NCBI GenBank assembly: GCA_033127725.1
Contig: AP026798.1
Span: 1,364,001-1,428,000 of the forward strand
Source of the DNA: Bombiscardovia nodaiensis
GTDB taxonomy: Bacteria; Actinomycetota; Actinomycetes; Actinomycetales; Bifidobacteriaceae
DNA length: 64,000 bases
Direction of reading: 5' to 3'
Position 1 is the stretch's first letter. Each line of letters begins with the position of its first letter. A program made the translations under genes and the position numbers. This document shows, piece after piece, positions 25,777-34,971 of this stretch. Below the pieces are notes generated by a model that saw nothing but the letters and a program-made list of their open reading frames with translations, was not told where the DNA came from and searched no databases.

Positions 25777-26083
25777 TTACAGGGCGAAATACAAAGCTAG
25801 GGGCACGAACAGACCACATAGGGTGCCTAGGATCGCTAGTAGAAGCTGGGCGAATCCTACTGCTCGGCCGCCTTTACCGGATGCGGCCAGCGTAAGGAGG
25901 CACAGGCCAGCGCCACAATAGAAACCGGTCATGCAATATAGAGCGATATCGTGCTTATGCAAGAACAGGTACAGAGCCAGGGTAACAATACCGAGCGCAA
26001 ACAGACCACCGCCCGTTAAAGTAAGGGCTTTATCCCCGTTCGTCGGCCATCGTAAAGGACCAATCGCGCAACTTTGCTCGCAT
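25777..26083 (-). pseudogene. Small three-helix membrane protein gene with an apparent frameshift
   Basis: An ATG at 26083 has a strong site (GCGGAGG) and reads MRAKLRDWSFTMADERG, then stops. In the neighbouring frame the sequence continues DKALTLTGGGLFALGIVTLALYL, then three hydrophobic helices to a stop at 25777. That frame has no usable ATG or GTG of its own upstream, except a TTG at 25962 that would cut the first helix. Dropping one base from the run of four C at 26034-26037 joins the two parts into about 101 residues. So this looks like one gene with one extra G, by mutation or sequencing error. No family recognised. Confidence 0.55.
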
Positions 26084-26132
26084 CCTCGACCTCCGCTCTC
26101 ACTGGGTGGAAACTCTACAGCTATTGTAGCTC

Positions 26133-26684
26133 CTACGATTTTATAGTGTAAGTCAGCATATTCCTGAGTGAAAGGGCATCACCGTCGGCGTGAACAATAT
26201 TCCAACCGAGACGTAGAGCCTGGCGCACATCAAAGCGGCTTGGATCGGTGACTGTCAGATAGCCACAGCCCTTCCTGACGAGCAGGCGGTAGGCCCAGCG
26301 GCTGGTCAAGGGAAACTGACTCAAGATGACGAGCAGGCGAGGATAAGTCAGCATGACATACGCCTGCGACCCGGCGGGAACCATAGAAGTCGGCACTTGC
26401 CTCCCCTGTTTTTCTGCCTGCTTAGGCAGCGCAAACCGACTGCCCTTCAAATCCTTGAGCGATATGACTTTCCAGCCTTTATCGGCTGCCCGCTCAGCGT
26501 CGAAGGGTTCCGAGTCGTCAGGGTTGCGCGCTGCGTACCCGTAGCCATGAGCAAGCAAAATGGGAGGAGCAAAGCGGTCTACGAAAGGCAGCGCATGGAG
26601 CAGGATCAGCCCAGCTGGAGCGTGGTAGAGATCGAACACCGTCACAGAACCAGGCGGGTAATAGGCGCGCTTGCTTGAGACCAT
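26133..26684 (-). CDS. Conserved-looking protein of unknown function
   Basis: 183 residues; ATG with GAGGTGG upstream. Contains SVTVFDLYHAPAGLILLHALPFVDRFAPPILL, RAADKGWKVISLKDLKGSRFALP and later RFDVRQALRLGWNIVHADGDALSL; the two GW-x-(V/I)-(I/V) stretches look like an internal repeat of one module. Moderately hydrophobic but without a clear membrane helix. No known domain. Codon use resembles its neighbours, and it has good coding character for its length. Stop is close to the following membrane protein gene. Confidence 0.6.
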   Translation of the reverse strand: MVSSKRAYYPPGSVTVFDLYHAPAGLILLHALPFVDRFAPPILLAHGYGYAARNPDDSEPFDAERAADKGWKVISLKDLKGSRFALPKQAEKQGRQVPTSMVPAGSQAYVMLTYPRLLVILSQFPLTSRWAYRLLVRKGCGYLTVTDPSRFDVRQALRLGWNIVHADGDALSLRNMLTYTIKS

Positions 26685-26784
26685 GCGACCACCTCAACTC
26701 TCGGTCAGAGCCTGCAGGCCAGCGCAACCTTGCGCTAAAAATCGTATACAGACTGTTCTCCATGATAGATGAAGGCAGCCCTCA

Positions 26785-26818
26785 AGCAAAGCGCCAGTAA
26801 GCCCACTGGCGCTTTGCT
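26785..26818 (-). terminator. Perfect 14-bp hairpin between msrAB and the unknown gene
   Basis: AGCAAAGCGCCAGT and ACTGGCGCTTTGCT form an exact 14-bp stem with a 6-base loop. It lies 15 bases past the msrAB stop; the stem itself ends in TTTGCTT on the minus strand. Probably the msrAB terminator. Confidence 0.75.
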
Positions 26819-26833
26819 CTGCCGTGTAGGCAA

Positions 26834-27802
26834 TCAGGCCTGGCCGTCAACAAGGGGCAGGTAGTCGCCGTATCCTTGGGCGGCCATGTCCTCTCGGGGA
26901 ATGAACCGCAAAGCTGCGGAGTTCATGCAGTAGCGCAGGCCTCCGCGTTCCTTGGGACCGTCGGTGAAGACGTGGCCCAGGTGGGAGTCGGATACAGCCG
27001 TGCGCACTTCGACCCGGGGGCGACCGAAGAGCTTGAAATCCTTGCGTTCGCTCAGCGCCTTGGGGTCGATGGGCCGACTGAAGGAGGGCCAACCGCAGCC
27101 AGCGTCGAACTTGTCGGCTGAGGAGAATAGGGGCTGGCCACTCACCCGATCCACGTAGATGCCCGGGCGGAAGTTGGCATCGTAGGCATTCTCGAAGGGG
27201 CGCTCGGTGGCCGCCTCCTGTGTCACCTGATACTGCAAGGGGTCCAGGGCCCAAATCTGCTCAATGAACCGCTGGCGGGCAGCCACTCCCGCTATCTTTT
27301 CGGCGGGAATATGGCAGTATCCGCTCGGATGTTTGCGCAGGTAATCCTGGTGGGATTCCTCCGCCTGGTAGAAGTTTTTCAGCTCCTCCACCTCAACCAC
27401 CGGCTCCTTGCCATCGCGCTTGGCCAGATCTTTCAAGGCCCTGCGGAAGACCGGCTCCTGGTCTGGGCGGTATCCGGGCTCCCAGTAGAGCCCCGACCGG
27501 TACTGGCGGCCCTGGTCGTTGCCCTGCCGGTCCAGGGAGTACGGATTAATAGCATCGAGGAAGAGCAAAACCAGCGTCCGCAGGCTCACCATTTGGGGAT
27601 CGTAGACTACTTCCACGGCTTCTACAGCGTCGGTGCGCCCGGAGCAAACTTGCTCATAGGAGGGGTGCTCAACCTGAGACTGGGCGTAGCCAACCCTGGT
27701 GGAACGCACACCCGACACACCTTGGAAGTAGCGCTCCATGCCCCAGAAGCAGCCCCCCGCCAGGTAGAAGGACTCCAGCTGCTTCGCTCCCTGCTCTGCC
27801 AT
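26834..27802 (-). CDS. msrAB: Fused peptide methionine sulfoxide reductase MsrA-MsrB
   Basis: About 322 residues from ATG 27802, with GAGGAG upstream; the open frame reaches 27931 but those residues are unlike the family. MsrA domain (residues 1-165) with the catalytic motif GGCFWG and [13 protein letters not shown]; MsrB domain (about 185-315) with [12 protein letters not shown] and the catalytic Cys in RYCMNSAAL. The MsrB half lacks the two zinc CxxC pairs, as in other fused forms. Together they reduce both S and R epimers of methionine sulfoxide, repairing oxidised proteins. Transcribed divergently from thiN. Confidence 0.95.
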   Translation of the reverse strand: MAEQGAKQLESFYLAGGCFWGMERYFQGVSGVRSTRVGYAQSQVEHPSYEQVCSGRTDAVEAVEVVYDPQMVSLRTLVLLFLDAINPYSLDRQGNDQGRQYRSGLYWEPGYRPDQEPVFRRALKDLAKRDGKEPVVEVEELKNFYQAEESHQDYLRKHPSGYCHIPAEKIAGVAARQRFIEQIWALDPLQYQVTQEAATERPFENAYDANFRPGIYVDRVSGQPLFSSADKFDAGCGWPSFSRPIDPKALSERKDFKLFGRPRVEVRTAVSDSHLGHVFTDGPKERGGLRYCMNSAALRFIPREDMAAQGYGDYLPLVDGQA

Positions 27803-28014
27803 TGTGTCTCCTCGTCTGCCGCCCGCAGGCAGCTCACAAATGAATCTATCCCTTAACCCGGCAACCCACTCGCCTCTCAGACTATTCCATCCCGCGCCCT
27901 TTTTGCGCCAGAAGCTAGATAATAGGGCCACTTTCGCGGGGGCTGGCTTGCGGCTAGGCTACTAGGAGGGTATGGAATGCAGCGAGCGCGAGCGGACGGA
28001 GAGGAGAGAGACTC

Positions 28015-28920
28015 ATGAGCGATGGTGAGATGGGAGTAGGGACCTGCATTATTTTGGGTGCTGGCCAGTACTATGAGGAGGCGGGAGCACCTCCGGCGGA
28101 TAACTTGGTGATTGCAGCCGATGGGGGCGCTGACCAGGCTGACCGACTAGGCCTTGTGCCGGACCTGACCGTGGGCGATTTTGACTCCATTGCGTCCGCT
28201 CCCCCCTCTGACGGCCAGCACATTGCCCTGCCAGCGCAAAAAGATGACACCGACATGCTGGCCGCCCTCAAGCTCGGCTGGGAGCGAGGGTACCGGCGCT
28301 TCCACATCTACGGCGGCCTGGGCGGGCGGATTGACCACTCGATAGCCAATATCGCCACCCTCTGCCAGATAGCCCAGGCGGGCGGCATCGGGACGCTTCA
28401 CGGCGACCAGACACTGGTGACGGCCATCTGCCAGGGCTCGCTCTCCTTCCCCGCCTGGCGACCGGGGCCCAGAACGATGATTTCAGTTTTTTCGGCCTCC
28501 GACTGCGCCCACGGAGTCAGCGAGCGCGGACTCAAGTACGAGCTCGACCATGCGGATATGGATATGGTTATGAGCCGGGGCTCCGGGGTGAGCAACGAAT
28601 TCGTGGACGGCCAGGAAGCCCAGGTCAGCGTGGAGGACGGAACGCTAATCATTACTTACCCGCTCGCCGCTCCCTCCCCAGCTGGGCCAGCAGGCAACCC
28701 GCGCTGGAGAGCCTGGGGCTTCTGGAGACTCAAGAGTCCAGCCGCCTGCGCCATCCTTCGCCCGCCAGCGAATAACTTGCTCTATTATTCAATCTGCAAT
28801 TCACCGTATCTTGAAAGGAAAGCTTATGACCAACTCTCACCAGCAGCCCCTGTTCGTCTGCTATGCGCGCTGCTCCACCTGCGCCAAGGCCCGCACCTGG
28901 CTGCAGGAGCACCACATTGA
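28015..28920 (+). CDS. thiN: Thiamine pyrophosphokinase, reading into the next gene
   Basis: Transfers pyrophosphate from ATP to thiamine, giving thiamine diphosphate. Motifs: AADGGADQADRLG, VGDFDSI, KDDTDMLAALKLGWERG and IYGGLGGRIDHSIAN, all before residue 115; the C-terminal beta domain ends at GTLIITYPL (about residue 222). Another 80 codons follow to 28920: Pro/Ala-rich, then AT-rich sequence that looks intergenic, then 95 bases of the ArsC-like gene in another frame. Family proteins usually end near residue 220-230, so the natural stop seems lost, or the tail is a lineage extension. Confidence 0.9.
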   Translation: MSDGEMGVGTCIILGAGQYYEEAGAPPADNLVIAADGGADQADRLGLVPDLTVGDFDSIASAPPSDGQHIALPAQKDDTDMLAALKLGWERGYRRFHIYGGLGGRIDHSIANIATLCQIAQAGGIGTLHGDQTLVTAICQGSLSFPAWRPGPRTMISVFSASDCAHGVSERGLKYELDHADMDMVMSRGSGVSNEFVDGQEAQVSVEDGTLIITYPLAAPSPAGPAGNPRWRAWGFWRLKSPAACAILRPPANNLLYYSICNSPYLERKAYDQLSPAAPVRLLCALLHLRQGPHLAAGAPH

Positions 28921-29215
28921 CGTTCACGAGCGCGATATTAAGGGCGACAACCCCACCTACGAGGAGCTCAAGACTTGGCTACGCTTGAGCGGACTACCCA
29001 TCAAGCGTTTTTTCAACACTTCGGGCATGTCCTACCGGCAGCTGGATGCGGACCACCGCCCGGATGCCCTGAGCGAGGACGAAGCCCTGCGCTTACTGGC
29101 TAAAGACGGCATGTTGGTCAAGAGGCCGATTTTGGTAGATGGAGATCATGTGCTAGTCGGTTTTCATTTGAGCGATTGGGAGGGATATTTGAACGCTCAG
29201 ACGAACAGGAAATGA
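28826..29215 (+). CDS. ArsC/Spx-family thioredoxin-fold protein
   Basis: 129 residues from ATG 28826 (AAAGGAAAGCTT upstream). Thioredoxin fold with redox motif CSTC near the start (YARCSTCAKARTWL), then ERDIKGDNPTYEELKTWL, LPIKRFFNTSG and KRPILVDGDHVLVGF, as in arsenate-reductase-like YffB/Spx proteins. The CxxC form is nearer Spx/YffB than true arsenate reductases, so arsenate reduction is not implied. It overlaps the thiN reading frame. Confidence 0.88.
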   Translation: MTNSHQQPLFVCYARCSTCAKARTWLQEHHIDVHERDIKGDNPTYEELKTWLRLSGLPIKRFFNTSGMSYRQLDADHRPDALSEDEALRLLAKDGMLVKRPILVDGDHVLVGFHLSDWEGYLNAQTNRK

Positions 29216-29294
29216 GCGAATGAATAAGAAAACGCACAACAAATGAGCACAAATATTTTGTGCGTTTGTAATGTTGCTGAAGGCTTGATTTTAT

Positions 29295-29324
29295 TTGCTG
29301 GAAGTACAGGCAAAGCACTAAGAT
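29295..29324 (+). promoter_or_regulatory. Putative gap promoter
   Basis: -35 TTGCTG (29295-29300), 18-base spacer, -10 TAAGAT (29319-29324), about 80 bases before the gap ATG in an AT-rich gap. Four of six matches in each box. Confidence 0.4.
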
Positions 29325-29403
29325 ATGAGTTGTTATCAATACAAGGCCGTCAGCAGTCGTGCCGGACAGGTACAGCCAGCGGCCAGCCTATGAGGGAGTA
29401 TAA

Positions 29404-30459
29404 ATGACAGTAAAGATTGGTATCAACGGCTTCGGTCGTATTGGTCGCTTGGCTTTCCGTCGTATTTTTGAACTGCAGCAGCGCGGCGGTGACGCTTCGA
29501 ACATTGAGGTCGCAGCCATCAACGATCTGACCACGCCTTCGATGCTGGCCTACCTGCTCAAGTACGACAGCACCCAGGGTCCCTTCCGCCACGACGACGG
29601 CACCCCGGTAGAGGTCTCCTCCACCGATACGGCCATCATTGTAGACGGCAAGGAATACACCGTCTACGCCGAGAAGGATGCTAACAACATTCCTTGGGTC
29701 AAGAACGATGGCGTTGACTATGTGCTTGAGTGCACCGGCTTCTACACCTCCGCAGAGAAGTCTCAGGCCCACCTGAACGCAGGCGCCAAGAAGGTCCTGA
29801 TTTCCGCTCCTGCCAAGGACGACACCACCCCCACCGTGGTCTACGGCGTCAACCATGAGATCTTGAAGCCTTCCGACAAGATCATCTCCGCTGGCTCCTG
29901 CACCACCGGTTCTCTGGCCGCCATGGTCAAGCTGCTGGACGACAAGTTCGGCATCCGCATTGGCTTCATGACCACCATCCACGCCTACACCGGCACCCAG
30001 ATGCTGCTCGACGGCCCCCGTGGCAAGAACGGTCGTTCCAACCGCGCTGCCGCCATCAACACCATTGAGCACTCCACCGGTGCTGCCAAGGCCATCGGCA
30101 AGGTTGTTCCTTCCGTGGACGGCAAGCTCCAGGGCCACGCCCAGCGCGTAGCCGTCCCCGATGGCTCCGTCACCGAGCTGACCTCCGTACTGAACAAGAA
30201 GGTCACCGCTGAGGAAATCAACGCTGCCTTCAAGGAAGCCTTCTCCGACACCGATTACTTCGGCTACAACGAAGACGGCATCGTCTCCTCCGACATCATT
30301 GGCGACACCCACGGCGGTGTCTTCGATGCCACCCAGACCGACGTGAACAACGCCGGCGACGATCAGCTGGTCCGCACCGTCTCCTTCTACGACAACGAGA
30401 ACGGTTTCACCTCCAACATGATCCGCACCCTGCTCTACTTCGCTGAGATTGGCGAGTGA
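29404..30459 (+). CDS. gap: Glyceraldehyde-3-phosphate dehydrogenase
   Basis: 351 residues. [18 protein letters not shown] is the NAD-binding start; the catalytic Cys is in [11 protein letters not shown] (usually NASCTTN, here a bifidobacterial-looking variant); the phosphate loop and C-terminal [17 protein letters not shown] follow. Makes 1,3-bisphosphoglycerate in the lower glycolytic part of the bifid shunt. Very biased codon use (almost all C-ending), as expected of a highly expressed gene. Own promoter region and strong terminator, so monocistronic. Confidence 0.97.
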   Translation: MTVKIGINGFGRIGRLAFRRIFELQQRGGDASNIEVAAINDLTTPSMLAYLLKYDSTQGPFRHDDGTPVEVSSTDTAIIVDGKEYTVYAEKDANNIPWVKNDGVDYVLECTGFYTSAEKSQAHLNAGAKKVLISAPAKDDTTPTVVYGVNHEILKPSDKIISAGSCTTGSLAAMVKLLDDKFGIRIGFMTTIHAYTGTQMLLDGPRGKNGRSNRAAAINTIEHSTGAAKAIGKVVPSVDGKLQGHAQRVAVPDGSVTELTSVLNKKVTAEEINAAFKEAFSDTDYFGYNEDGIVSSDIIGDTHGGVFDATQTDVNNAGDDQLVRTVSFYDNENGFTSNMIRTLLYFAEIGE

Positions 30460-30491
30460 GCTACTAGCGAGAACTAGTAAGCGGTAACGAG

Positions 30492-30533
30492 AGGGGCTCA
30501 ACCTGCTAGCAACAGCACGGTTGAGCCCCTTTT
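30492..30533 (+). terminator. Rho-independent terminator of gap
   Basis: AGGGGCTCAACC pairs perfectly with GGTTGAGCCCCT over a 15-base loop, followed by TTTT. It lies 33 bases after the gap stop and just before the convergent DedA gene. Confidence 0.93.
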
Positions 30534-30541
30534 GCATTGCT

Positions 30542-31138
30542 CTAGCGAACCCTAGAAACTGCCTTCATCGTGAGGTCGCACAGGGCACCAACGACCATGC
30601 CTACAGCGAAGCCAATGGCCATCACCGCCAGCGGATTGTTCTCCAGCCAAGCCGCTGCCAGGTAGCCCAATGTCCACATGTAGACGGCCCAGAGAAAGCC
30701 GGCCAGAGCAGCGAGCGGCAGGTAGCGCTTCAGGGGGTAGCGGGCTGCTCCTGCCGTCAGATTGATGACCGTGCGACCGGCGGGCACAAAGCGGGAAGCG
30801 ACGGTAAAGAAGCCGCCCCCATACTCAAAAGCTCGGTGGGCCCAGGAGACAACGGCCTTGCCCATAGCGCCCCGGAAAAACACAATTTTGTTCAAAGGAA
30901 CCACCCGCCCCAGCCAGTAGGTAGCCGCATCACCAGTCATAAAGGACCCAGCACAGACAAGAAATACGGCCAGCGGGGCCGGCGCACCAGCCGCCCGGAA
31001 GGCCGTAGCCGTAGCCAGCACCACCAGTTCGGTGGGGATGGGAATGATGAGCGCGTCGAAAAAGGCCGCGAGCGCCAGAGCCCACAGCCCCCAGCCGGAG
31101 GATACGGCCGCCAGCAGCCATGCGTTGAGAGCATCCAC
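30542..31138 (-). CDS. DedA family membrane protein
   Basis: 198 residues with five or six hydrophobic segments. Typical DedA/VTT motifs: FFDALIIPIPTELVV near the start, GAMGKAVVSWAHRAFEYGGGFFTVASRFVPAGRTVINLTAGAARYPLKRYL with the F/R-x-(V/I)-PxxR and G signature. The family moves undecaprenyl phosphate or phospholipids across the membrane and supports membrane homeostasis; the particular substrate is not evident here. Converges on gap and is divergent from ybaK. Confidence 0.88.
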   Translation of the reverse strand: MDALNAWLLAAVSSGWGLWALALAAFFDALIIPIPTELVVLATATAFRAAGAPAPLAVFLVCAGSFMTGDAATYWLGRVVPLNKIVFFRGAMGKAVVSWAHRAFEYGGGFFTVASRFVPAGRTVINLTAGAARYPLKRYLPLAALAGFLWAVYMWTLGYLAAAWLENNPLAVMAIGFAVGMVVGALCDLTMKAVSRVR

Positions 31139-31185
31139 TCGCCACCCCCTTTGCCGCTCTTACAAAAGCACCTTACTATACCAGT

Positions 31186-31692
31186 ATGAGCAAGAAACGC
31201 AAAAGCACTTCAGACGCATCCACACCGGCCGTCGCCCAGCTTGAAGCGGCTGGGATCCCCTTCCAGACCTACACCTACGAGCACTCGTCCGACCACATGG
31301 ACGAAGGCTACGGCAGGGAGGCGGCAGCCAAGCTCGGCATTGACCCGAGCCAAGTCTACAAAACCCTGATGGCCGACACGGGCAGCGAGCGCGTGATTGC
31401 CGTCGTACCCGTCTCGGGCCGACTCAATCTCAAGGAGCTGGCCGCAGCAGTAGGCGCCAAAAAAGCTCGTTTGGCCGACCCGCAAGTAGCCCAGCGCGAG
31501 TCCGGCTACGTGGTTGGCGGCATCTCCCCCTTCGGCCAGAAAACCCGCCACCAGACCGTGCTCGACGAGGGAGCCCTCCACTTCGACCACATCCTGGTCT
31601 CCGGCGGCAAGCGCGGTTTCGATGTGGCGATTGCACCGGGTGACCTGCTGCAAATCCTTGATGCACAGACCGCGCCCCTGGCCGAGCATTAG
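31186..31692 (+). CDS. ybaK: Cys-tRNA(Pro)/Cys-tRNA(Cys) deacylase, YbaK/EbsC type
   Basis: 168 residues. YbaK domain: TPAVAQLEAAGIPFQTYTYEH, GYGREAAAKLGIDPSQVYKTLMAD, the conserved Lys in VYKTL, VPVSGRLNLKELAAAVGAKKARLAD and YVVGGISPFGQKTRHQTVLD with the GxxxP loop. Hydrolyses mischarged Cys-tRNA(Pro) after ProRS errors. Length and motifs are complete. Confidence 0.93.
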   Translation: MSKKRKSTSDASTPAVAQLEAAGIPFQTYTYEHSSDHMDEGYGREAAAKLGIDPSQVYKTLMADTGSERVIAVVPVSGRLNLKELAAAVGAKKARLADPQVAQRESGYVVGGISPFGQKTRHQTVLDEGALHFDHILVSGGKRGFDVAIAPGDLLQILDAQTAPLAEH

Positions 31693-31791
31693 ATACCTAT
31701 ACCTATTGTCAGCCAGATATAGCCCATATACCGTATATAAGGCGAGCCATCGCTCACGATTTCGCTAGTCCCGATAGGGGTGCGGCAGTAC

Positions 31792-33597
31792 TCACTCCTC
31801 CGCTTCCAGAATGGCGTTAAATACCGACTGAGGTAGCTCAATATCAGACTGCGCCGCCGCCCGCTTATTGGCAGACTGCCGCCGCAGGAGGGCCTGTTTT
31901 TTTGAAGTTGAACGCTTCTCCCCGTTGACCGCAGCATTCTTGCGCAGGGGCGGAATATCTACACGGGCCAGGGCCCGCCCTTCCACTACTGCCTGCGTCG
32001 GCATGGGATAGAGCCGCCGGGGCACCGCGTATTTGAGCTTGTGTACGAGCTCCTGGGCCACCCTGGGAGCATCTTCCCGGTGGAGCACAAAGCTCAAAGC
32101 ATCGACTCGCGCATAATTGATATATATTTCGACCTTCACCACGTCTGCTGGCTCGAAATCTTCCATAGTCACGTTCATCGTGGCATAGCCGTGGGAGACG
32201 GACTTGAGCTTGTTGAAAAAGTCGTAGGCAATCTCAGAAACAGGCATGTGATAAGACGCTAGCAGGAGTTGATCATCGTCGCCCAAATCTACCAAAGTGC
32301 CCTTGGACTGCTCGGCCAGCTTCATCACATCGTTGAGGGCTGAGCCGGGCATGGAGATATCCACCCGTGCAAACGGCTCCTCCACGTAATCAATTTCGCT
32401 ATAGTCAGGAAACGTTGTGGGCCGGTCTACCTCTACAACCTGCCCAGCCTTGGCCCCGCGCAAGTGAACTCTGTAGGGCACATTCGGCGCGGTGGTGAGT
32501 ACGTCGATGCCAAACTCGTCGTGCAAGCGCTCGCGGATAATTTGCAGGTGGAACGCACCCAAAAAACCACAGCGAAAACCTGAGCCCAACACGTCCGATT
32601 GCTCACTCTCGCAGGTCAATGATGAATCGTTCAAAACCAGCTTGGCCATAGCCGCGGCCAACTCCTTGCTGTCGCCGCTCTTGGGGAAGATACCCGCATA
32701 CACCATGGGCTGAGCTGGCGCATAGCCGGGCAGCGCCCGCTGGGTGGGCTGGCTGTCGAGCGTGAGCGTGTCTCCTACGCGCACTTGGGTGGGATCTTTC
32801 AAACCGGTAACTACATACCCGACGTCACCAGCCTCTAGCTGCTCGCAGGCCTGCATAGAAGGAGCAAAGGTGCCGATTTCATCGCTAACAAAGTTGGTGC
32901 TGTTGGCCATTAATCGCAGAGTGCGGCCAGTTTCAAGGTGCCCGTCGAACAGGCGCAGATAGGCAATAACGCCTTTATATGTATCATACTGAGAGTCGAA
33001 CACAAGCGCCTTGAGCGGTTGATCTCGGCTGCCCTGAGGAGCCGGAATCTGCCGAATAATCGCTGCTAAGACTTCAGAAACGCCTTCGCCCGTTTTTGCA
33101 CTAATACGCATGATTTTGGCCGTTTCCATGCTGGGATCTAAGGCTCGAACCTGTCGCTCTACTCGGTCTGGATCCGCATTGGGACTGTCGATTTTATTGA
33201 GCACCGGCAGGACCGTCAGCCCATTGGCTTTCGCTAGGCGGAAATTCGCAACTGTCTGGGCTTGCACTCCCTGAGCAGCATCCACTAGCAAGATGGCACC
33301 CTCGCTGGCAGCCAGAGATTTTGAGACTTCGTAGGAGAAATCGACGTGACCGGGCGTATCAATAAAGTTCAGCTCATACCTATGCCCGTCGTCGGCTGTG
33401 TAGTAATTGCGCACAGTACGCGATTTCACTGTTACCCCGTGTGCTCTCTCAACGCTCATAGAGTCCAATAGCTGGTCGGTGCGCTCGCGCTCATCGACGG
33501 TCTCAGTCATCTCCATAATCCGGTCAGCTAGCGTTGACTTACCGTGATCAATATGGGCGATGATAGAAAAATTACGAATATACTGTTGTTGTGTCAT
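31792..33597 (-). CDS. lepA2: Second-type elongation factor 4 (LepA paralog)
   Basis: About 601 residues from ATG 33597; the frame extends to 33669 but without family residues. G1 AHIDHGKSTLADRI, G3 DTPGHVDFSYEVS, G4 NKID, then EF-G-like domains and the LepA C-terminal domain (GFRCGFLGAFHLQI, DYVEEPFARVDISMP, RKNAAVNGEKRST). The switch I segment reads RAHGVTVKSRTVRNYY instead of the usual RERGITIK of housekeeping LepA, and the tail differs. I recall this variant as a separate paralog in lactobacilli and some bifidobacteria. Codon use is less GC-biased than neighbours, suggesting transfer. Back-translocase activity on the ribosome is known for LepA; the paralog's role is unknown. No good ribosome site at the chosen start. 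Confidence 0.85.
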   Translation of the reverse strand: MTQQQYIRNFSIIAHIDHGKSTLADRIMEMTETVDERERTDQLLDSMSVERAHGVTVKSRTVRNYYTADDGHRYELNFIDTPGHVDFSYEVSKSLAASEGAILLVDAAQGVQAQTVANFRLAKANGLTVLPVLNKIDSPNADPDRVERQVRALDPSMETAKIMRISAKTGEGVSEVLAAIIRQIPAPQGSRDQPLKALVFDSQYDTYKGVIAYLRLFDGHLETGRTLRLMANSTNFVSDEIGTFAPSMQACEQLEAGDVGYVVTGLKDPTQVRVGDTLTLDSQPTQRALPGYAPAQPMVYAGIFPKSGDSKELAAAMAKLVLNDSSLTCESEQSDVLGSGFRCGFLGAFHLQIIRERLHDEFGIDVLTTAPNVPYRVHLRGAKAGQVVEVDRPTTFPDYSEIDYVEEPFARVDISMPGSALNDVMKLAEQSKGTLVDLGDDDQLLLASYHMPVSEIAYDFFNKLKSVSHGYATMNVTMEDFEPADVVKVEIYINYARVDALSFVLHREDAPRVAQELVHKLKYAVPRRLYPMPTQAVVEGRALARVDIPPLRKNAAVNGEKRSTSKKQALLRRQSANKRAAAQSDIELPQSVFNAILEAEE

Positions 33598-33895
33598 AAG
33601 ATGGCAAATTCTTTCAATAATGACAAATATAAAAGTACTCTGCTTGTGCAGAAGCAAAACTGAGCACATGTAGGGTCAGAGGAAATGCCGCTGACGAAGA
33701 AAACGAATGGTTTGCGCGCTACAGTACGCTCACGCCCGCCGGATATTTTTATCATCTCCGGCGGCGCTCGAAAGTCAGGTAAAATGCCACCCCTATATTA
33801 GCAGGCCCGAAGACAAACTTGCCCAATCCGCCCGTTCGGCAAGCAGGCAGTAGAATGTGAACGGTAACAGCTTCGCCACAGAGGGAGTATGACAG

Positions 33896-34867
33896 ATGAG
33901 CACAAGAACAAACAGTGAATCCAAAAAGGCCTTCCAGCCCAGAACGGGCCAGCAGTACTCCATCAGCTACGGAGATTATCAGGCAATCGTCACTGAGCAG
34001 GGCGCTATTTTGCGGGCACTGAAGTACCAGGGCCGCGATTTGATCGCCTCCTTTGGCGAGGACGAGCTGGTGCCTTGCTCGAACGGGAACGTGCTGGTGC
34101 CCTTCCCCAACCGCATTGAGGACGGCGAATACAGCTTCGATGGGCGCAGCTACCAGCTGCCCATCGACGAGCACGACCGCAACAACGCCATCCACGGCTA
34201 CGGCTACCGCTACTACTGGAAGCTGGAGAGCCTGACCGAGTCCAGCGTCACACTCTCTTGGCGCACCCCGGCCCTGGCCTACTACCCCTTCGATCTAATT
34301 GTCACGGTCTCCTACGAGCTGGGCGAGCAAGGCCTGACCATGACCACCAGTGCCCGCAATCAGGGCTCCAGCCGCGCCCCCTGGGCCTTCGGCATTCATC
34401 CTTGGCTGGCCAACGGCAAGGAGAGCCACGGAGACGCCATCCAGGCCGACAACGAGGCCTGCTCCCTGCTCATCCCCTGCCGCACCCATGTTGAGGTCAA
34501 CGACCGCCTGATTCCCACCGGCGAGGAAGCCGCCCAGGATGGCAACGACCTGAGCCAGGGCATCAGCCTCAAGGGCTGCGCTTTCGACGATGCCTGGTGC
34601 GACCCCATCCGCGATGCCCAAGGCCGCTCCACAGCCGTCTTTACCCGGCCCGATGGCATCCGTGTAGAGCTCTGGGGAGACGAGACCATCAACGCCTGGC
34701 AGGTGTGCACAGGCACAGGCTTCGACGCTTCCTTCCGCCCGGCAGGCGTGGCCGTAGAGCCTATGACCGCCTACGCCAACGCCTTCCGCACCGGCAAGGA
34801 CCTGGTGGCGATTGATCCTGGCCAGACCTACTCCAGCCAGGTGGGCTACCGGGCAGAGCGTGTCTGA
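33896..34867 (+). CDS. galM: Aldose 1-epimerase family protein
   Basis: 323 residues. Galactose mutarotase fold: QAIVTEQGAILRALKYQGRDLIASF, VLVPFPNRIEDGEYSFDG (with the Asn-Arg of PFPNR), NAIHGYGYRYYWKL (catalytic-type His), FGIHPWLA (second His) and VAVEPMTAYANAF with the catalytic Glu. Interconverts alpha and beta anomers of aldoses; the subgroup resembles the actinobacterial 'aldose 1-epimerase family' rather than E. coli GalM, so galactose preference is not certain. Transcribed divergently from lepA2. Confidence 0.9.
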   Translation: MSTRTNSESKKAFQPRTGQQYSISYGDYQAIVTEQGAILRALKYQGRDLIASFGEDELVPCSNGNVLVPFPNRIEDGEYSFDGRSYQLPIDEHDRNNAIHGYGYRYYWKLESLTESSVTLSWRTPALAYYPFDLIVTVSYELGEQGLTMTTSARNQGSSRAPWAFGIHPWLANGKESHGDAIQADNEACSLLIPCRTHVEVNDRLIPTGEEAAQDGNDLSQGISLKGCAFDDAWCDPIRDAQGRSTAVFTRPDGIRVELWGDETINAWQVCTGTGFDASFRPAGVAVEPMTAYANAFRTGKDLVAIDPGQTYSSQVGYRAERV

Positions 34868-34971
34868 GCCGACGCATTGCTGAGCATATCGCTGCTGCTG
34901 GCCCAGGCCAGTCGCGTGGATGTGCGACAATAGGTCAAGGCTTATTCGTAAAAGAAGCAAAGGAGTCCATC

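Noticed and set aside
29350..30537. 395-codon open frame on the minus strand
   Set aside because: Antisense to gap, whose strong third-position C bias creates Val/Gly-rich mirror frames; it also crosses the gap terminator.
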